A DNA stretch of 64,000 nucleotides from Piezodorus guildinii (Eukaryota > Arthropoda > Insecta > Hemiptera > Pentatomidae): contig CM041297.1 of the NCBI GenBank assembly GCA_023052935.1, positions 105,329,563 to 105,393,562 on the forward strand, read 5' to 3'. Position numbers and translations under genes: made by a program. Below are positions 43,273 to 56,130 of the stretch, piece by piece. The notes under the pieces were generated by a model. That model did no database searches. It saw only the letters and a list, made by a program, of their open reading frames with translations, and was not told the origin of the DNA. Every line of letters starts with the position of its first letter. Position 1 is the stretch's first letter.

Positions 43273-44424
43273 TTATAAATAATAATTTTTATTGTTAGAT
43301 TGTTTAATCTGAAACACATTAGGGCTCAATATGATTCTTCAACCGTGTTTCACTAGCTTTAACTTTATTTCATATTCCATAAATTGATTTTAACAATAGA
43401 GGTAATTGAAAGTTTTGTGTTGTGCACACAGTTTTTGTTTAATATCTAGTTAGTTAATATCAGGTGAATTAAAAAAAAATCTTAAACAAAATTAATTTAG
43501 CATTCTACGCTCGATCAATCTTTTTATATATATTTTGTTTCAAATATATTTTAGTAAATGAAAAGTATTCTTAAAAATATATATTTTAAGAATATGTGTG
43601 TTTTACGCCCGAAAATAGAACACATTTTAAGTCCTTGGTTTACTAAAACGATAGATCGATCTCCACCTAAATATGATTCGGATTTTCCATTAAATTCATT
43701 CCCATTTATATATGCTTGACCCAGATATATTGAAATTGATGTTCCGCCGAAAGGCAATTTGTTAGAAGGCGTCTTAATGCATTTTGTTTTGATATATGGT
43801 GTAAAATTGCCTCCAACATGAGGGTGTGTAATGTGAAATATATTGCCACCAAAATTATAGATGGTTTGCTGATTGCGAATATATTACTCACACTTGACGA
43901 CTTGAGGATATTAATCATTCCGACGATATTTTCATACAGTCGAGGATGGTTTAATTGCTTTGAAGTTTACGGTTAGAGGGTAATCTTAGAATTGTAGGCA
44001 TGCGGTTAGCCGTGTATTTGTATTAATTTAAATGCATGCTCAGCGCCTTAGAAATGTTGACTTCGGCTATAATAATTCTAATAATTATTACAGAATACAT
44101 TTAGAGATCTTAGACAATTTGATTGGATGAGGCATGTTCCTTTTAGGTTCAGTGCGTTATGGTTCAAGAAGGAATTGATTAAGGGCCATTGATGAAAAAC
44201 CACAAATAATTAGACTTATATGAGGCATTCTGAGAAATAATGTTGCATATACCATAACAGTGATGTAGTTTTTTTATTTTTATGAGTAAAAGAAAAAAAA
44301 AATTGTATACTTGTTTTTAATAATCAAAATTCTCCATTACTTTCAATTAATTTTAATTCTTCAATACATTTTTTTTATCAAGGAGTTGGCATCTTTTCCA
44401 GATCCTCTGAATAGATTATTTATT
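43273..44424. other. Non-coding spacer
   Basis: 43385-43440 carries a minus-strand sequence resembling the Helitron 5' end region (TTTAACAATAGAGGTAATTG, GTGTTGTGCACAC). Minus-strand open frames at 43551-43918 have no recognisable domain. Confidence 0.35.
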
Positions 44425-44705
44425 TATTTAATGTAAATTTAAACATGCAACTGTGACCATGTTATAGTCGGAGTCCTGAGTTTTCCTATCCATTTTTAGT
44501 TAAGATAGGTATCTTTAATGAGTAATTAACATCTCACAGGCTGTGTGCCACCATTTACGCCCTATCCGAAGTACCATCCAGATGAGGTAAAGAATCCGTG
44601 AATTTTTTACCCACGTTAATCAATCCTTGGGCCGACTGCCTGGTTGGAACCCGCGACCTTGGGCATAGAAGGATGATGCAAGGCACTACACCACATGTGA
44701 ACCCT
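44425..44705 (-). mobile_element. SINE family 1 (minus copy, diverged)
   Basis: TTTAATGTAAATTTAAACAT, CACAGGCTGTGTGCCACC, GGAACCCGCGACCTTGGGCA and AAGGCACTACACCACATGTG follow the family order. The most diverged near-full-length copy. Confidence 0.65.
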
Positions 44706-44984
44706 CCTCTGAATGCTTTACTTTACTTTATAGGCGTTCCATCAAGGGTTGCCTCGGCCAGTCAGCGCAGAGCCTCGACCAGCCATTTCATCTTGAACTT
44801 CTTCAATCCCTTGGCCTCTTTCAATCCTTTGAATAGAATTTGCAATACTCAAAAGTTTTATATTTGGGAAACCTATTTCCTAAGGCTATTTGATCAATAG
44901 ATTATTTATTGATAAAACTGTTGTCTAGGCCACTGTTTGAAACATTTAATGTTATTGTAGCAGATCTGATTTTCATCAAATATA

Positions 44985-45430
44985 CGATTCCGGGCAGAAA
45001 TGGATCGTTGTTGTTTCAGCTCAGTAACTAGGCATTTATTTCATAACGATTATTTCTTTATGACGATTGCTTAATGAATGAGGAATTCAGCTTTAGAGTT
45101 TTTCCAGCTATCCAATTAACTTGAGGTGGTGATCAACTGTCGATTTGCTTACATCGAGTTTTCTGCGAGATCAGGAACAATCGTTTAGTTCTTTTATTTC
45201 ACCAGAGCTCGGAGAACATCTTTATCAAGAAAAAGAATCCTTCAACGAACATCTTTGGCTTCCAAGTTTAAGCCTCTCCTCCCAGTATTTTTTGAACAAC
45301 CGCTGAACAGTGTACTCACTAAAACCGCTCTCGCCCCACGTTTCGTTAATGAGGTACCATTTGGGCCACGTTCTGACCAGGTTTAAACACCAAATAAAAT
45401 AATACGAAAATCAAGCTTAAAAATATTGAT
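44985..45430 (-). pseudogene. mariner-type transposase relic (N-terminal HTH region)
   Basis: On the minus strand, with frames changing, one reads INETWGESGFSEYTVQRLFK, then KDVLRALVK, DLAEN and SKSTVDHHLKLIG, in the order of a mariner N-terminal paired helix-turn-helix region (a W.E..VS..TVQRWF..F block, then ELAE.L.VS.STV..HL). Several stops and frameshifts interrupt it and the DDD catalytic part is not seen. No terminal repeats found. A fossil. Confidence 0.5.
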
Positions 45431-46884
45431 AATTATTGTGTTTCTTTTTCGAAATATACTAGGTACTTGTTTTCTCGAGGTGAAAAAACATTTTCTCTAG
45501 GAAGAGGATTAAAAAGTGACATTCACACAAATAATTAATCCACCAAATGTTTACAGTTTGTCATTTTGAGAGGAATTCAAGAAAAACCTAAAATCCTGAA
45601 TTATTTTCTCATCATTATCTTTAGCGTTCTTTTAGTTAAATATAGTTCGATGAAGTCGCGCATGAGAACTACTTCAAAAAATGATACTTTTAAAAACTAT
45701 GACGACACCGCTAATAACCGGTGAAATGAATTGATAATAACATGGATATGCATGAGGCTTGAAAATGGCCTTAGAGTCTGAAACGTTGCAATGTCTGGAA
45801 ATTAAATATTTTTTTAAAAAATGTATCCAAGACTTCTTTTGTATAGCGGCCTAATATTCATCGAAAAACAATTATATTCGGCTCCAACGTTTCTGGCTAA
45901 GTTTAAGAGCACTGAAAGGTCTATACAAAGTAAAAAAGAGCAGGAATAAATTATATCAGTTAACAATAATACAAGAAGACTTATTGTTATGATTAAATGT
46001 TCTTGATATGTTTTTTTTATACTGGAACAGACTGATTCTGATCTTTTATTTAGTCTTGGTTATGACCAAACTGAAACCGAAACGTCGGCTCACACTGAAA
46101 TAAGTATACATATGTACATATCTGAATATTTTTCAATAATCTCTCTATTGTGGCTAGTATTTCCCAGAAGTTTGACATGGATTGATTGATTCAAGAAAGT
46201 TTATGAACAAAGAATCCATGAAATCCTGAATGAAACCATTTAGCAGATCTAAACCTTTTGAATTACGACTTTATGGTCTTTCAAAAATACTTTCAATTAT
46301 GGTTTGAAAATATGGTATCGTAAACCCTTTCTTGCTAGTTTTCATAAGGTTTCTTTAGCCCATCGAGGTTATTCGTTAACTAGATTTAAAAGGCGGGTGT
46401 TATTACCTTGTGATTTACTGCTTATTTTAGTGCCATGGGGTTTGATGGCTAGAGGAAGGCTTTAGTTTACTACTGGTCTAATATCAGCTTCTAGGATAAC
46501 TCCCTCTGCTTCCTAACTCGCTCTATAGTGATCACTGTTCGAGTAAGAATTATATCGGTTACAACTTGTAGACGTCTTGGCAGTCATAAATGAAAAATAA
46601 AAGGTAAACCTCAAACGTTTATGTGAAAAAATTTCCAACCAAAAAAGTTTCCCATTTTGGTTTATTATTTTCAATAATAAGCATTTGTAATCGAACAAGC
46701 AACAAAATTACCCCTTCTCAAAATTTGCGGGCTTTCTTTTCAAGAAAAATATGTATAGAGTTTTAAAATCAGTGAAGCATGATAAATTATATTAATAATT
46801 ACGAAAAAAAAAGTCTTGAAAAGGCGATAATACCTCGAAACGAAAAAAAAAAAAATAGTGAATGGAAGTAAGTGAATATAAATA
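45431..46884. other. Spacer with Penelope-like terminus fragments
   Basis: AATGGCCTTAGAGTCTGAAACGTTG-like text at 45763-45790, its inverse (CAACGTTTCTGGCTAAG) at 45876-45894, and ACTGAAACCGAAACGTCGGC at 46072-46091 resemble the stem-plus-GAAACGT motif at the Penelope ends. No ORF supported. 46650-46780 carries repeat D text. Confidence 0.4.
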
Positions 46885-47040
46885 AATAATAAAATAAATA
46901 AATCTCTTTATTTGTTTTCGGGCTAGCCCATACAAATGGAGTTGAGTTGTACAAAACAGTCAAACATAAATCAAAGAAATCTATTACAACTGTACTAAAC
47001 ATCTCTGTCTGCAAAGTATTGGCTAATTATTTATTATATT
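46885..47040 (-). mobile_element. Non-LTR family C 3' fragment (second copy)
   Basis: On the plus strand: (AAAT)n then CTCTTTATTTGTTTTCGGGC and AGCCCATACAAATGGAG, matching 20565-20615 (AGTTTATTTGTCTTTGGGGG, CCCATACAAATAGAG). The tail unit differs from the 20.5-kb copy. Confidence 0.5.
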
Positions 47041-47165
47041 TAACCTCCTCTAAAACAGAAACAAAAATAAATAAAAATAATTAAAAATTTTCCATATATA
47101 CGGAATAGCTCAGTTATTTTTGAAGATAGAGAGGATATGTTGAGTTCTTGATTCTGTATAGCGCC

Positions 47166-47203
<38 letters not shown>

Positions 47204-47895
47204 AAATATATTCCAAATCAAGACGCCGCAATGAACAATGTGAAAAAATAATTTTATTATAACAAAATTATTTAAAATTAAAGTGATTATAACTTGATCT
47301 GATTTATCAATAGGAAATGTTTGAAGTAATCTTCAGGATTAGTTTTTCTCTGTTTTTATTATTTAAAATTATTACTTTTAATCTGAGTCGCCATTGTTCT
47401 CAGCAGATTCGTTAACTCTAATCTACCTCTTTTATATTCTTATCAGTTGATCTAGCTTTAAGGTGTGTAATTATTTTTTTAATATTATTCCCACGACCCC
47501 AACGTAAAAATTTTGTTGGTTCTTTTGTCTTATTATTTTTTCTCTTTATGCATTGTGGCTTTTGTTACTCTTGATTAACATTTTATAACGCCTTCATTCT
47601 CTGTTTTCGCCTCCTCTTTCCGGAATAACTCATTTTCAAATTCGTTTTTATACCGATATGAATACATTTGCCGATGTGGCTGTGTTTTTATTAGTTAGCA
47701 AAAACTAATTTAATTATTTATACAATGTAAAACAAGATTTAATAATGGAACAATTAACTTGGGGATCAATCTTTTTTTTTTCTTTGAAAAAATGTTATAT
47801 ATTACACCTTTTATTGCAAGACAATCAGTCGATGTGAAGTAAGGTATTTTAATTTAAATTATGCATCCTCTATAACTATTCTACATGACATATGT

Positions 47896-47972
<77 letters not shown>

Positions 47973-48059
47973 AAAAATGTATATTTCAATAAAAAAAAAA
48001 ACCTATTCAGCAATAGTCTAATGTTCTTCGGTTATTTTTTCGAACCCCGGCTGAAGCGG
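47041..48059. other. Spacer with simple repeats
   Basis: A run of 32 A (47168-47199) beside a repeat D piece, and a (TA)n tract at 47900-47970. No gene. Confidence 0.5.
47900..47970. repeat. (TA)n microsatellite
   Basis: About 35 TA units, uninterrupted. Confidence 0.95.
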
Positions 48060-48240
48060 AATTATTTATTCAGTTATTTAAGCCATGTAGCGACCCTGGT
48101 ATAGGGAGACCTTCTTGGGGCACATCTAGCATCTGCAAAGAGGGTATCCAAAATCAAATGAAAAAAGACAGGCCTAATCTCTTCCTTGTTCACACGTTGG
48201 CCGTAAAACAGTACGAATCAGCCGTCAGGTTTTCCTCCTT
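48060..48240 (+). repeat. Unclassified dispersed repeat F, copy 1
   Basis: GCAAAGAGGGTATCCAAAAT, AGGCCTAATCTC and CGTTGGCCGTAAAACAG parallel 55960-56130 (TAAAGAGGGTACCCAAAACC, AGGTCTAATCACC, CGTTGGCCTAGAAACAG). Diverged, no coding sense. Confidence 0.45.
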
Positions 48241-50139
48241 ATTTCAGGATACCCACTTTTTACAAGTTGGGTGTGTCTCTTACCTTATTAATATTTCCTC
48301 TTACCCTCTTCTTGAAAATTTCTTCCTATTTTCTGCTACCTATCTTTTCTGCTTTACGGGAAATTCATAAAATTAAGTGTAAGGCTACTTTTTTATGAAC
48401 ATATGTAATTTCCCTATGCTTTGTGTATTTAATAATAAATTAATATTGTAAAGTATGTTTAATTGATCAAATACATATTTGAATTATTTCTATTGTAGCA
48501 GTGCCTGCACTTAAATAAGAGATAATGCATAAAAATATTCTTATATTATACTATTGTAAATATTTCTGTTCATGTTGCTATTTTACTGTAGTAAATAAAC
48601 CGTTCAAGGTAATTTGACCTAGGGCCAAGATCATGATCGGAATAGTCTGGTAGAAATGTTCTCTCTAACAATAATATACATTGCTTTATTACTACAGCAA
48701 GCATTAGCTTAGCTTTTTAGCTCACCAACCTGCTTCTACTAGGTGGTATTTCTCTCGGTTTGAGTATCTCTGCCTTTGTATTCCTAAATGTGGTCTATCT
48801 TTAAATCACAACCTTCATCTACCTTCTTCCCATCACTCTTCTCTCTCTCCTTCATAGGATGTGGTGCATGGCTTCTTACCCCTGTGCACCTATGAGAAGT
48901 CCTATCGGCTGCCGTTGAGTTTCTACCTCACGGGGCACAATCCTTCCTAAACAATCCCCTATGCTAAGCGGTAGGTACGGGCTCGCCCCCTACTTAGCAG
49001 GGTAAGCTTATACCTGGTGTTGCACGTGCTTCTACCTTGGCGAGCACCAACCTCTATCTAACATTCTTCCTTACCTGAACACGCAATTTTCAAGGCCTTC
49101 TTAGACCCTATCTCTTCATTATTAACAATCATACCTCGACATTATATTAAGTTGTAAAATGTTTTAAATATTCACTACATTAAATGAGTTATATTAACCA
49201 CCCTCTTATATCTAAAGCTACAAGTTAAATAAGTAACTTTACAGATATTTTAGAACATCCCTGAAAATGTGTTTGGCAAATATTCAGTTTTTTAAAAATA
49301 TTTATATTTTATGTTTGAATAAAAATTCGGACAAAATCTGATGTGCTTCCTTGATATTTATCCCACATTTATACACCAAATCTTACTAAGCATGTCATAG
49401 TGCTCTAAACGAAAGCTTTCATCGTTCTCATTGACTCAAGTTTTGTCTCAGCCTAGAGAACAGTAGACTAGTGCTCTATCTACTATACTATACTACTCCC
49501 TACAATAAACTATAAGATGTATGATATTGTTACAATATGTCAAATAATATGTTGCATAAACTAATATATAAAATATTAATGTGTTATATAAGTTATATGA
49601 TATATTTGATGCAACTTGTTATGCAAACTCTAATTAATCGACTCCTTCATTTGTTTATTCATCTGATAATTTACATTTTTCTATCATACATATGTCGGTA
49701 AACTTACTTCCAAATACATCGCTCCTATCCTAGATCCAAACTATATTTCTAGAGCAGACACCTGGTGCAAAGATATATCCCTAGGAACAGAGATATATAA
49801 ATCAGAGGACCTTCGTTCCAGGTGGCCCATGAATTTAAGTATCGGACATGGCGGTATAGGAATGAAGTGCAGTCCTGGACCGCGGTATATCGGTAGTGAG
49901 TGGTGTCGATTTATCGCACAGGTCTGCATGTTATGGTCACTTCAGTCTGCATCTGGTATCCATTGTTCCTCGTATAATACCACCCCAAGGTCATGTAATT
50001 TGTCTTAAAATGATAATATATTTAATTTTTTAGTAAATTTACTTACTTTTTAAAAATTTGAAACTGATTTCAAGTAAATTAGCACATAATTAAAATTATA
50101 TTATTCTGTGTTGCATTTGACTTGATACAGTATACCCCC
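48241..50139. other. Non-coding spacer
   Basis: GC-richer patches at 48720-49090 and 49740-49990 have no recognised protein or RNA. Remainder AT-rich. Confidence 0.35.
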
Positions 50140-50310
50140 ATTCAATTTTTTTTTATTATTTTTTTTTTTTATTCGTATATATTACAATTTGTCATAATAG
50201 ACAATAATAATAGTGCTACAGGATCTCATTCATACAATATTTACAATATAAAGAAAAGGAAATTCAAATTACATAAAATAAAATAAAAAATAAAAATACA
50301 TTTTAATAGA
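50140..50310 (-). mobile_element. Jockey family A 3' tail relic (minus)
   Basis: T-rich start (inverted A tail), then ATTACAATTTGTCATAATAG, CATACAATATTTACAATAT and CAAATTACATAAAATAAAAT: the reverse complement of 13370-13480. Confidence 0.65.
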
Positions 50311-50579
50311 TTAGTATGCTTTATTATTTTTTTAACATATATATATAAGAAAAAGTAGAATAACGATTTCACCAAAATAATTTAACAATCAAATCTCAAC
50401 ATAGTAAGTAGCATTGTATACGATTCTTATACAAATCTTTAAAAAAAATATTCTAATTTTTTACCTTCACAGTGTTTTAGTATATCAGTAAAGCGCGATT
50501 AACAGCTAAAAAAAAAAGCTGATCTATATGTTTTAAGTCAACAATTATTATAGATGTAATTTCACTAAAACTTGGTTAT

Positions 50580-50727
50580 TACATTCACTTACCTATATAT
50601 GAAATATATAGTAAGGGAATGTATTCCGATTGTGAAAATTTTCGAATTCCAGCTTTCAACGGAAATACACGTTTTAGGGTCTCCAGAATCAAAACGTCCA
50701 AGTCCTGCAAAAAGGTCTGTGTGTGCT

Positions 50728-50784
<57 letters not shown>

Positions 50785-51101
50785 TTATTCAAGGTCTAAG
50801 TCATATAAAACTAAAATTTCATATATAAGGCATCTTTACACCCGGGATGTTAGATACATTTTCATCAAAATCAGCTAACTAGAAGAGCCGCTTTATACCA
50901 TGTATTTTGCACCTTTTTATTTTCTTCTAAAAAACGTTGATTAAACTCGCTATATCGATGTTAACTTTAATGGGCTTTAATATCATCGAACCGTTTGCCG
51001 TAGATAAAAGTTTAATATATTATTTTATAAACCTATGTTTCTATTGAAATTCATTTCGTAAATTGATTTTAACAACGGGGGTAAGTGAAAGTCGCACCAG
51101 A
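50580..51101 (-). mobile_element. Helitron-like element (minus copy)
   Basis: On the minus strand it begins TCTGGTGCGACTTTCACTTA at 51101, then the family interior (ACATCGATATAGCGAGTTTA, GGTGCAAAATACATGG, CTCTTCTAGTTAGCTG). A (GT)n array interrupts it. The 3' end is not resolved. Counterpart of 10235-10615. Confidence 0.5.
50731..50783. repeat. (GT)n microsatellite
   Basis: About 26 GT units within the Helitron-like copy. Confidence 0.95.
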
Positions 51102-51519
51102 ATTTTTTCATTATGTACTTAACTTCTCTCTTTTTTTTTTTTTTATTGATGGTTAGACGTTTCATTAAAAAAATATTTATATTTTTGCTATTTGTATTAG
51201 TTTTGTTTTATATAAATTATATTAGTGCATTATCTGTTAGTTTATGATTCATTTATTATTTATATTTTAATTGGTAATAAGCAATGCGATCCTTCATAGT
51301 TGTCAACCAGTAATCACCCTTTGGCTAGTTGGTGGATATTGTAAATAAAATAAAAATATGTACTAGCTAAAATTTTAAGCTGTAACTCTAAATAAATACA
51401 TTAACCAATGAATCCAATAGTATACTGAATTTCTTACTTCACACAATAAAAACTATAAACTCCTTTTTTTTTTACTGTTTTAATTAATTAATAAGCGATC
51501 TTTAAACAGATTGAGAGAG

Positions 51520-53300
51520 AGATACACTTTATTCATAAATAAACAAACAAAATGATGCTGCCCAATTTAATTGGGTTGCTATAACACAGCATACCAATTC
51601 TTTCCTACAGGAATATTCTTAACATTTTATTTAACTATAAATACAATATTTTTTTCCCTTTTTTACTCTTTTTAAATTTTATTTTCCTGTTTTTGTTGTT
51701 GTTTTTTCTCTTTTCCTTCTCTACCGTTTCACATTTTCTTTCAAATACTTAGATATATCTGTACATATACACCAAAGATTAAATAAAAAAAAACAACAAA
51801 TTATATATACATTATACAACTACATAATAAAAATCACGCCATCATAAATACAAACAATACCAAAACACATAGCACCTAAAATCAATATGTCTATATATAA
51901 AAAAAGTAAAATTATGTTAAAATAAAAATAAAAATATAAAACACTATAAGTAAACACAGATGCACATGCATGCCCCTCCAATTATACCTGTTACGAGTAT
52001 ATGTGATAGTGTATAATTCCCAGGGAGTCAAGAATCAAACTTTCTGCTATCCTTGCCACGTCCTTTATATCGACACCTATGTCCTCCATGAAGCTCCTTG
52101 TTGAACCTGGTACAGCTCCGCGGGATCCGAACCAAAGGCCTTTTACGTTGAACTATCTCTCGCCATAGCTCTCCCGTAACTTTTCCTTGAGGAAAGGGAT
52201 ACATTTTTCGTAGATTCCTCTCTTTTCCCTTTCCACTTTACTTGCCTGTTCAAGGTTGTTAGATTCATATCTCACGGTGGGATCCAGAATGACAGCCGAA
52301 TTTCCGGTCTTAGGAAATTCCACGATATCAGCATATCGCGTAGATCCATCCGTACCCACACAGTAAGCACCGTACCCACATTTTCCTCGAAGCAGGCAAA
52401 ATCTCGTTCGTTAAGGTGCCTCATCAACTCATGCTTTACTCTATAGTGACGGCGTGTTATCAGGAGGGAGTTGTTGGGACATTTTCCCAGCACGTGAGCT
52501 GGTGTTTCTGGCTCTCTGTTGCATTTGCGACAGAGGGACACAGCATCTCTGACCTGTCCGCTGATACATGGGACTCCACGCAGGGGTGCATAATTGATAT
52601 TAAGTTTCAAGGCATTGGACCATTCAGACCCCTAAAGTATCTGCTTTTCGTACATAAATTTGTTAGCTTTCGGGGTTTCTTTAAAATGTACCCCAATGCC
52701 CTACCAGCTGTAGCTGGCCCATTCCTCGAACGAGTTTTCTCGTAGCGACTGCCGTAGAGCTCTTATACCCCGGTGTCCCTGCTCAACTCCCCATCTCTCT
52801 GCACATAAAGTAACTTCGGTCGAATAATCGAATGTGGACTGGAACAGGGCACCTGGCACATTGGACAGTCGCTCAGCGATGGACCAGTGTTGTAGAGGAG
52901 CCTCTCATTGGCAGCGGATCAATCCTAGCCCTCGGTACCTCCTTGGAGCGTACAACATCGCCGTGGGGGTGTTCGCAGGGAGTCCGATGATGGCTTTGAC
53001 ACTCCTGCGAATCATGGTGTCGATACCTTCTAATATTTCTTAGCGTAGCTTTGTGAGGAGCGCTGTTTGGAGAGGGTATATGAGACCCGGGAACAAATAT
53101 TTATTCACAATGTTGAGCTTTTGCTCAGGCTTAAGCAAGCAAGAGGTGACTAACTTGTTTAGGTTCTTATTCAGCTTTGTCACCGCTTCCTCATGGAATC
53201 GTAGCTCCTCCGAGAATAAACACCCTAAATACTTTATGGTTTCACTATGCCTTTTACAGTCTTTTATGCACAAGATTGTGGGTTTGAACCTGGTAGATAG
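51520..53300 (-). mobile_element. R2-superclade (restriction-like endonuclease) LINE, 5'-truncated
   Basis: Contains the C-terminal coding third, a ~450-bp AT-rich 3' UTR, and a 3' end of ATTTATGAATAAAGTGTATC then (TC)n at about 51515-51540. A second 3' end is at 34150-34270. SINE 1 sequence abuts the 5' break near 53285. No 28S rDNA sequence is seen at the flanks. Confidence 0.65.
51991..53300 (-). pseudogene. R2-like ORF C-terminus: post-RT region, CCHC finger and PD-(D/E)XK nuclease
   Basis: Reading 5' to 3' on the minus strand: KPTILCIKDCKRHSETIKYL and GCLFSEELRFHEEAVTKLNK (post-RT/thumb), LKPEQKLNIVNKYLFPGLIY, EILEGIDTMIRRSVKAIIGL, GLGLIR; then a CCHC finger CRKCNREPETPAHVLGKC (C-X2-C-X7-8-H-X4-C), RRHYRVKHELMRHL, and the nuclease block GSTRYADIVEFP...AVILDPTVRYE. 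The C-terminus is KGLWFGSRGAVPGST...SLILDSLGII ending at TAA 51991-51993. The DIV...D..V layout fits the restriction-like nuclease of R2/NeSL-type LINEs. In-frame stops (e.g. near 52153, 52630, 52710, 52900) and a frameshift near 52320 make it dead. The RT core is absent. Exact clade uncertain. Confidence 0.72.
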
Positions 53301-53475
53301 TTGTAAGGAAGTAAACAAATTATTGGTTATGCCGTCTTCAGAAGAGAGCTTTAATTGGTTAAACACAACCTGTGCGATGTCACTTACTAGAATCAGATAT
53401 CTATCTTAATTAAATTAGGATAGGCAAAACTTAGGACTCTCACAGTAGCATAAGGTGACGTTATATGAATAAAAA
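53285..53475 (+). mobile_element. SINE family 1 (plus copy, head reduced)
   Basis: GGTTATGCCGTCTTCAGAAG, ACCTGTGCGATGTCACTTAC, TAGGATAGGCAAAACTTAGG and AAGGTGACGTTATATGAATA follow the family. Much of the tRNA-like head is missing or merged with the LINE break. Confidence 0.65.
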
Positions 53476-54747
53476 AACAGGCAAAGTAACTGATTTAGGT
53501 AGAATCCGTATTTCGAAGTTGCTACTTCGTTTAGTATGATTGAAATTTACCTACAAGTAACCTTTGGTTATATTCCAGCGATATTTGAATAGAGGAACAT
53601 CTCAACGTATGATTACATAAAACTAAAAATTATTTTCAAATAAAATTAATTATATCTAATTAAAATTTAGAATTTGTTTCTTTTCTATAAGTAAGAATAA
53701 ATGTATTTATATACCCATTTGTCTATAAAAACCTATCGCTTGCAGTGTAATTTATTTCATACTTAATTTGTTCCATGAGTCTCATGTCGCATGGGACTTG
53801 GGAAAAAAAAAAAAAAAAATCAGTGGAGGCTGTTAAATGGTGCGACATCTGACAAGTATCCATTAATTTTCCTAAGTGGATTGATTGAGCTAAGTGAATT
53901 GTCAGTGTCCAATATCCATTGTAATGAACAGCGTCTAACTCCCTCCTCCCTTTCGCACTGAGCTCCGTATCAGATTTAACCATGTTAAAATAATTGTGGG
54001 ATAAGAAGGGTAAGATAAATAAATTTTTAAACTTGGCACTAGCAGAGGCACACGAACGTCCTTAGGGTGATCCATCAAGATAATTCAACGCGGGAAAGTG
54101 TCACCGACACGCTTATCAGATCTGCGACAGTCGGCACATGTCGGAATACTTTCGATATCAGTCATGCTAGTCTAACAGTGATTTGGTAAGAAGTAGGGTA
54201 TAAATTAATCCTGATCTTATTATATTTACTTATAGCTAATTTTTTGAGGTGTTCAAGTTACTCAGTTACTCGAAATATTTGGAAGGTTCTGAGTTCGGCT
54301 TATAACCATATTACTTTTAATAAAGAGGTATTACAACAAAACTGTCAGTATATTATATTACTGGTACACCTAATCATATAGATATTACTTATTCCAGTAG
54401 GTTTAGATTCAGCAATAACCTAAAAAACTTCCCCAGAATCATCAAATAGCTATTAAAATTAACGAATTGGTGTAAAAAATAGTCGAAGACATGTATCAAA
54501 ATGCTACATCCCCTTTATGTCCTTATCTATTTAAATATTTTTTTTTTCTTTTGTGGAAAGTTTAATTTTCAGTCCATTGATACTTTAATAAATTCGTACA
54601 TTTGACAGACGATTTTTTTTTTTTCATTTAATTTTTGGGTTCTACGTATCTTCAAACTATTGTCGTAAATTTTTTAATGATTTAGGGGGAGTAATGTTTT
54701 TCTTGATCGATTACATAGGTTCTTATTTCTAAATAATAAGTCTGATG
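53476..54747. other. Non-coding spacer
   Basis: 54600-54680 carries repeat D text (TTTGACAGACGATTTTTTTT, TTCTACGTATCTTCAAAC). No gene recognised. Confidence 0.4.
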
Positions 54748-54905
54748 AAAAAAAGATGGCCCCGGAACCTTCTAGTTTAACATAGTTCTTGAAACGTTGC
54801 CAATGGGTTGTTTCCTAACATGTCAATCATGACAGTATATCATGTATTACATTTACCGAATGTATTTTATGATACAGATTTAAGTATCAATAAATAAATT
54901 TAAAA
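54748..54905 (+). mobile_element. Jockey family B 3' tail relic
   Basis: AAAGATGGCCCCGGAACCTT encodes the end of the RRWPRDLL tail; then GTTGCCAATGGGTTGTTTCC and ATTTAAGTATCAATAAATAA match the 19640-19780 3' UTR. Extremely 5'-truncated. Confidence 0.6.
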
Positions 54906-55740
54906 TATTAAATTCAAAAGTAGAGCTGTGCATTCAAACCACTTAAAAAAAATAAAAAAATACTCTCTTATAAATATGTCTTAAAATGATTGACTTATTT
55001 TGAGAGTCCAGCTTTCTTTCCATGGCTTAAGTACTTTATTTTAATATGTTAGGTACTTGTAAAATAAATTAAGCTCAGTGAGACCGTCATTTTAATCATT
55101 TTTTTTTCTTCACTCTAAGATTATAATTGTTTTTTATCGTTCTGATTCTCGCTACCGGAGAAAATGTATTTGTAGCAGCGCGCTTTAGCTGTAAATAATT
55201 CTTCAATTAAGAAAAACTTAACAGTTTAAATATTCTATTTTATGAATATTCATCTCATGTTTACGAAGGATAATTAGAGAACCATTTAAAAAGTTTTGCT
55301 ATTGGCGCGTTTTTTTTCTTCTTCTCAAGTTGTATCAAATAAAGATTGAAAGAATGTAACACACTGAAAATTCAAATAAACTGGAAGAGAAAGTATCGCT
55401 GGTATAAGAAAAGCTAACCATACATTATCTTCCTGGGAGCGGGAAATGAATATAAAATGTTTTATTCAAACGTTAGCAAAAACAAATGACGATAAATAAG
55501 AAGTGGGGTTGCCCAGAGGAGGGCAGGTACCCCGCAGAGGAAACGGGAACACTTTGTCAAAAGGGGACAAATAGGGGGAGATATGACGTCATATCAGTGA
55601 CGTAACGTGCAGAATACTGATTCAGACTGGCAGCTGGGATGAGGGAATTTCGAGTCACTATCAGTTATTCGGGGATCTTTACCATATTGAGGTGGGTTTC
55701 TATGGTGTAGGCTTTATGCCAAGCCGGGGTGTTAAAATTT

Positions 55741-55795
<55 letters not shown>

Positions 55796-55959
55796 AATTT
55801 TTCAAACAATTGTTCTAGCTATTTATGCCATGTGTTGTAGGGACTAAAATCTTAGGTAATAATTTTATCATCATTCTAGTTTTACAAAATCACCGAGTTG
55901 ATAATTCAAAGAAAAATATTTTTAACGGCGAAGAGATCTAGAGAACAAGCTATGTCTCA
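54906..55959. other. Non-coding spacer with (TA)n
   Basis: A (TA)n tract is at 55748-55790. A moderately GC patch at 55500-55730 shows no recognised gene. Confidence 0.4.
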
Positions 55960-56130
55960 GTCTAGGCTATTACTCAGCCTTTCGGGGAAAACCTAGCCTC
56001 TTTAAAGAGGGTACCCAAAACCAAGGAAAAACCTTGCGGCAGAGCGTGATCCAGGTCTAATCACCTCATTCCAAGGCCGTTGGCCTAGAAACAGACCAAA
56101 TCTCTATATATACTGAGCTAAAGACCCTTA
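55960..56130 (+). repeat. Unclassified dispersed repeat F, copy 2
   Basis: See 48060-48240; same orientation and order of shared phrases. Confidence 0.45.

Noticed and set aside
50572..50828. Cys/Val-repeat protein
   Set aside because: Translation of the (GT)n array.
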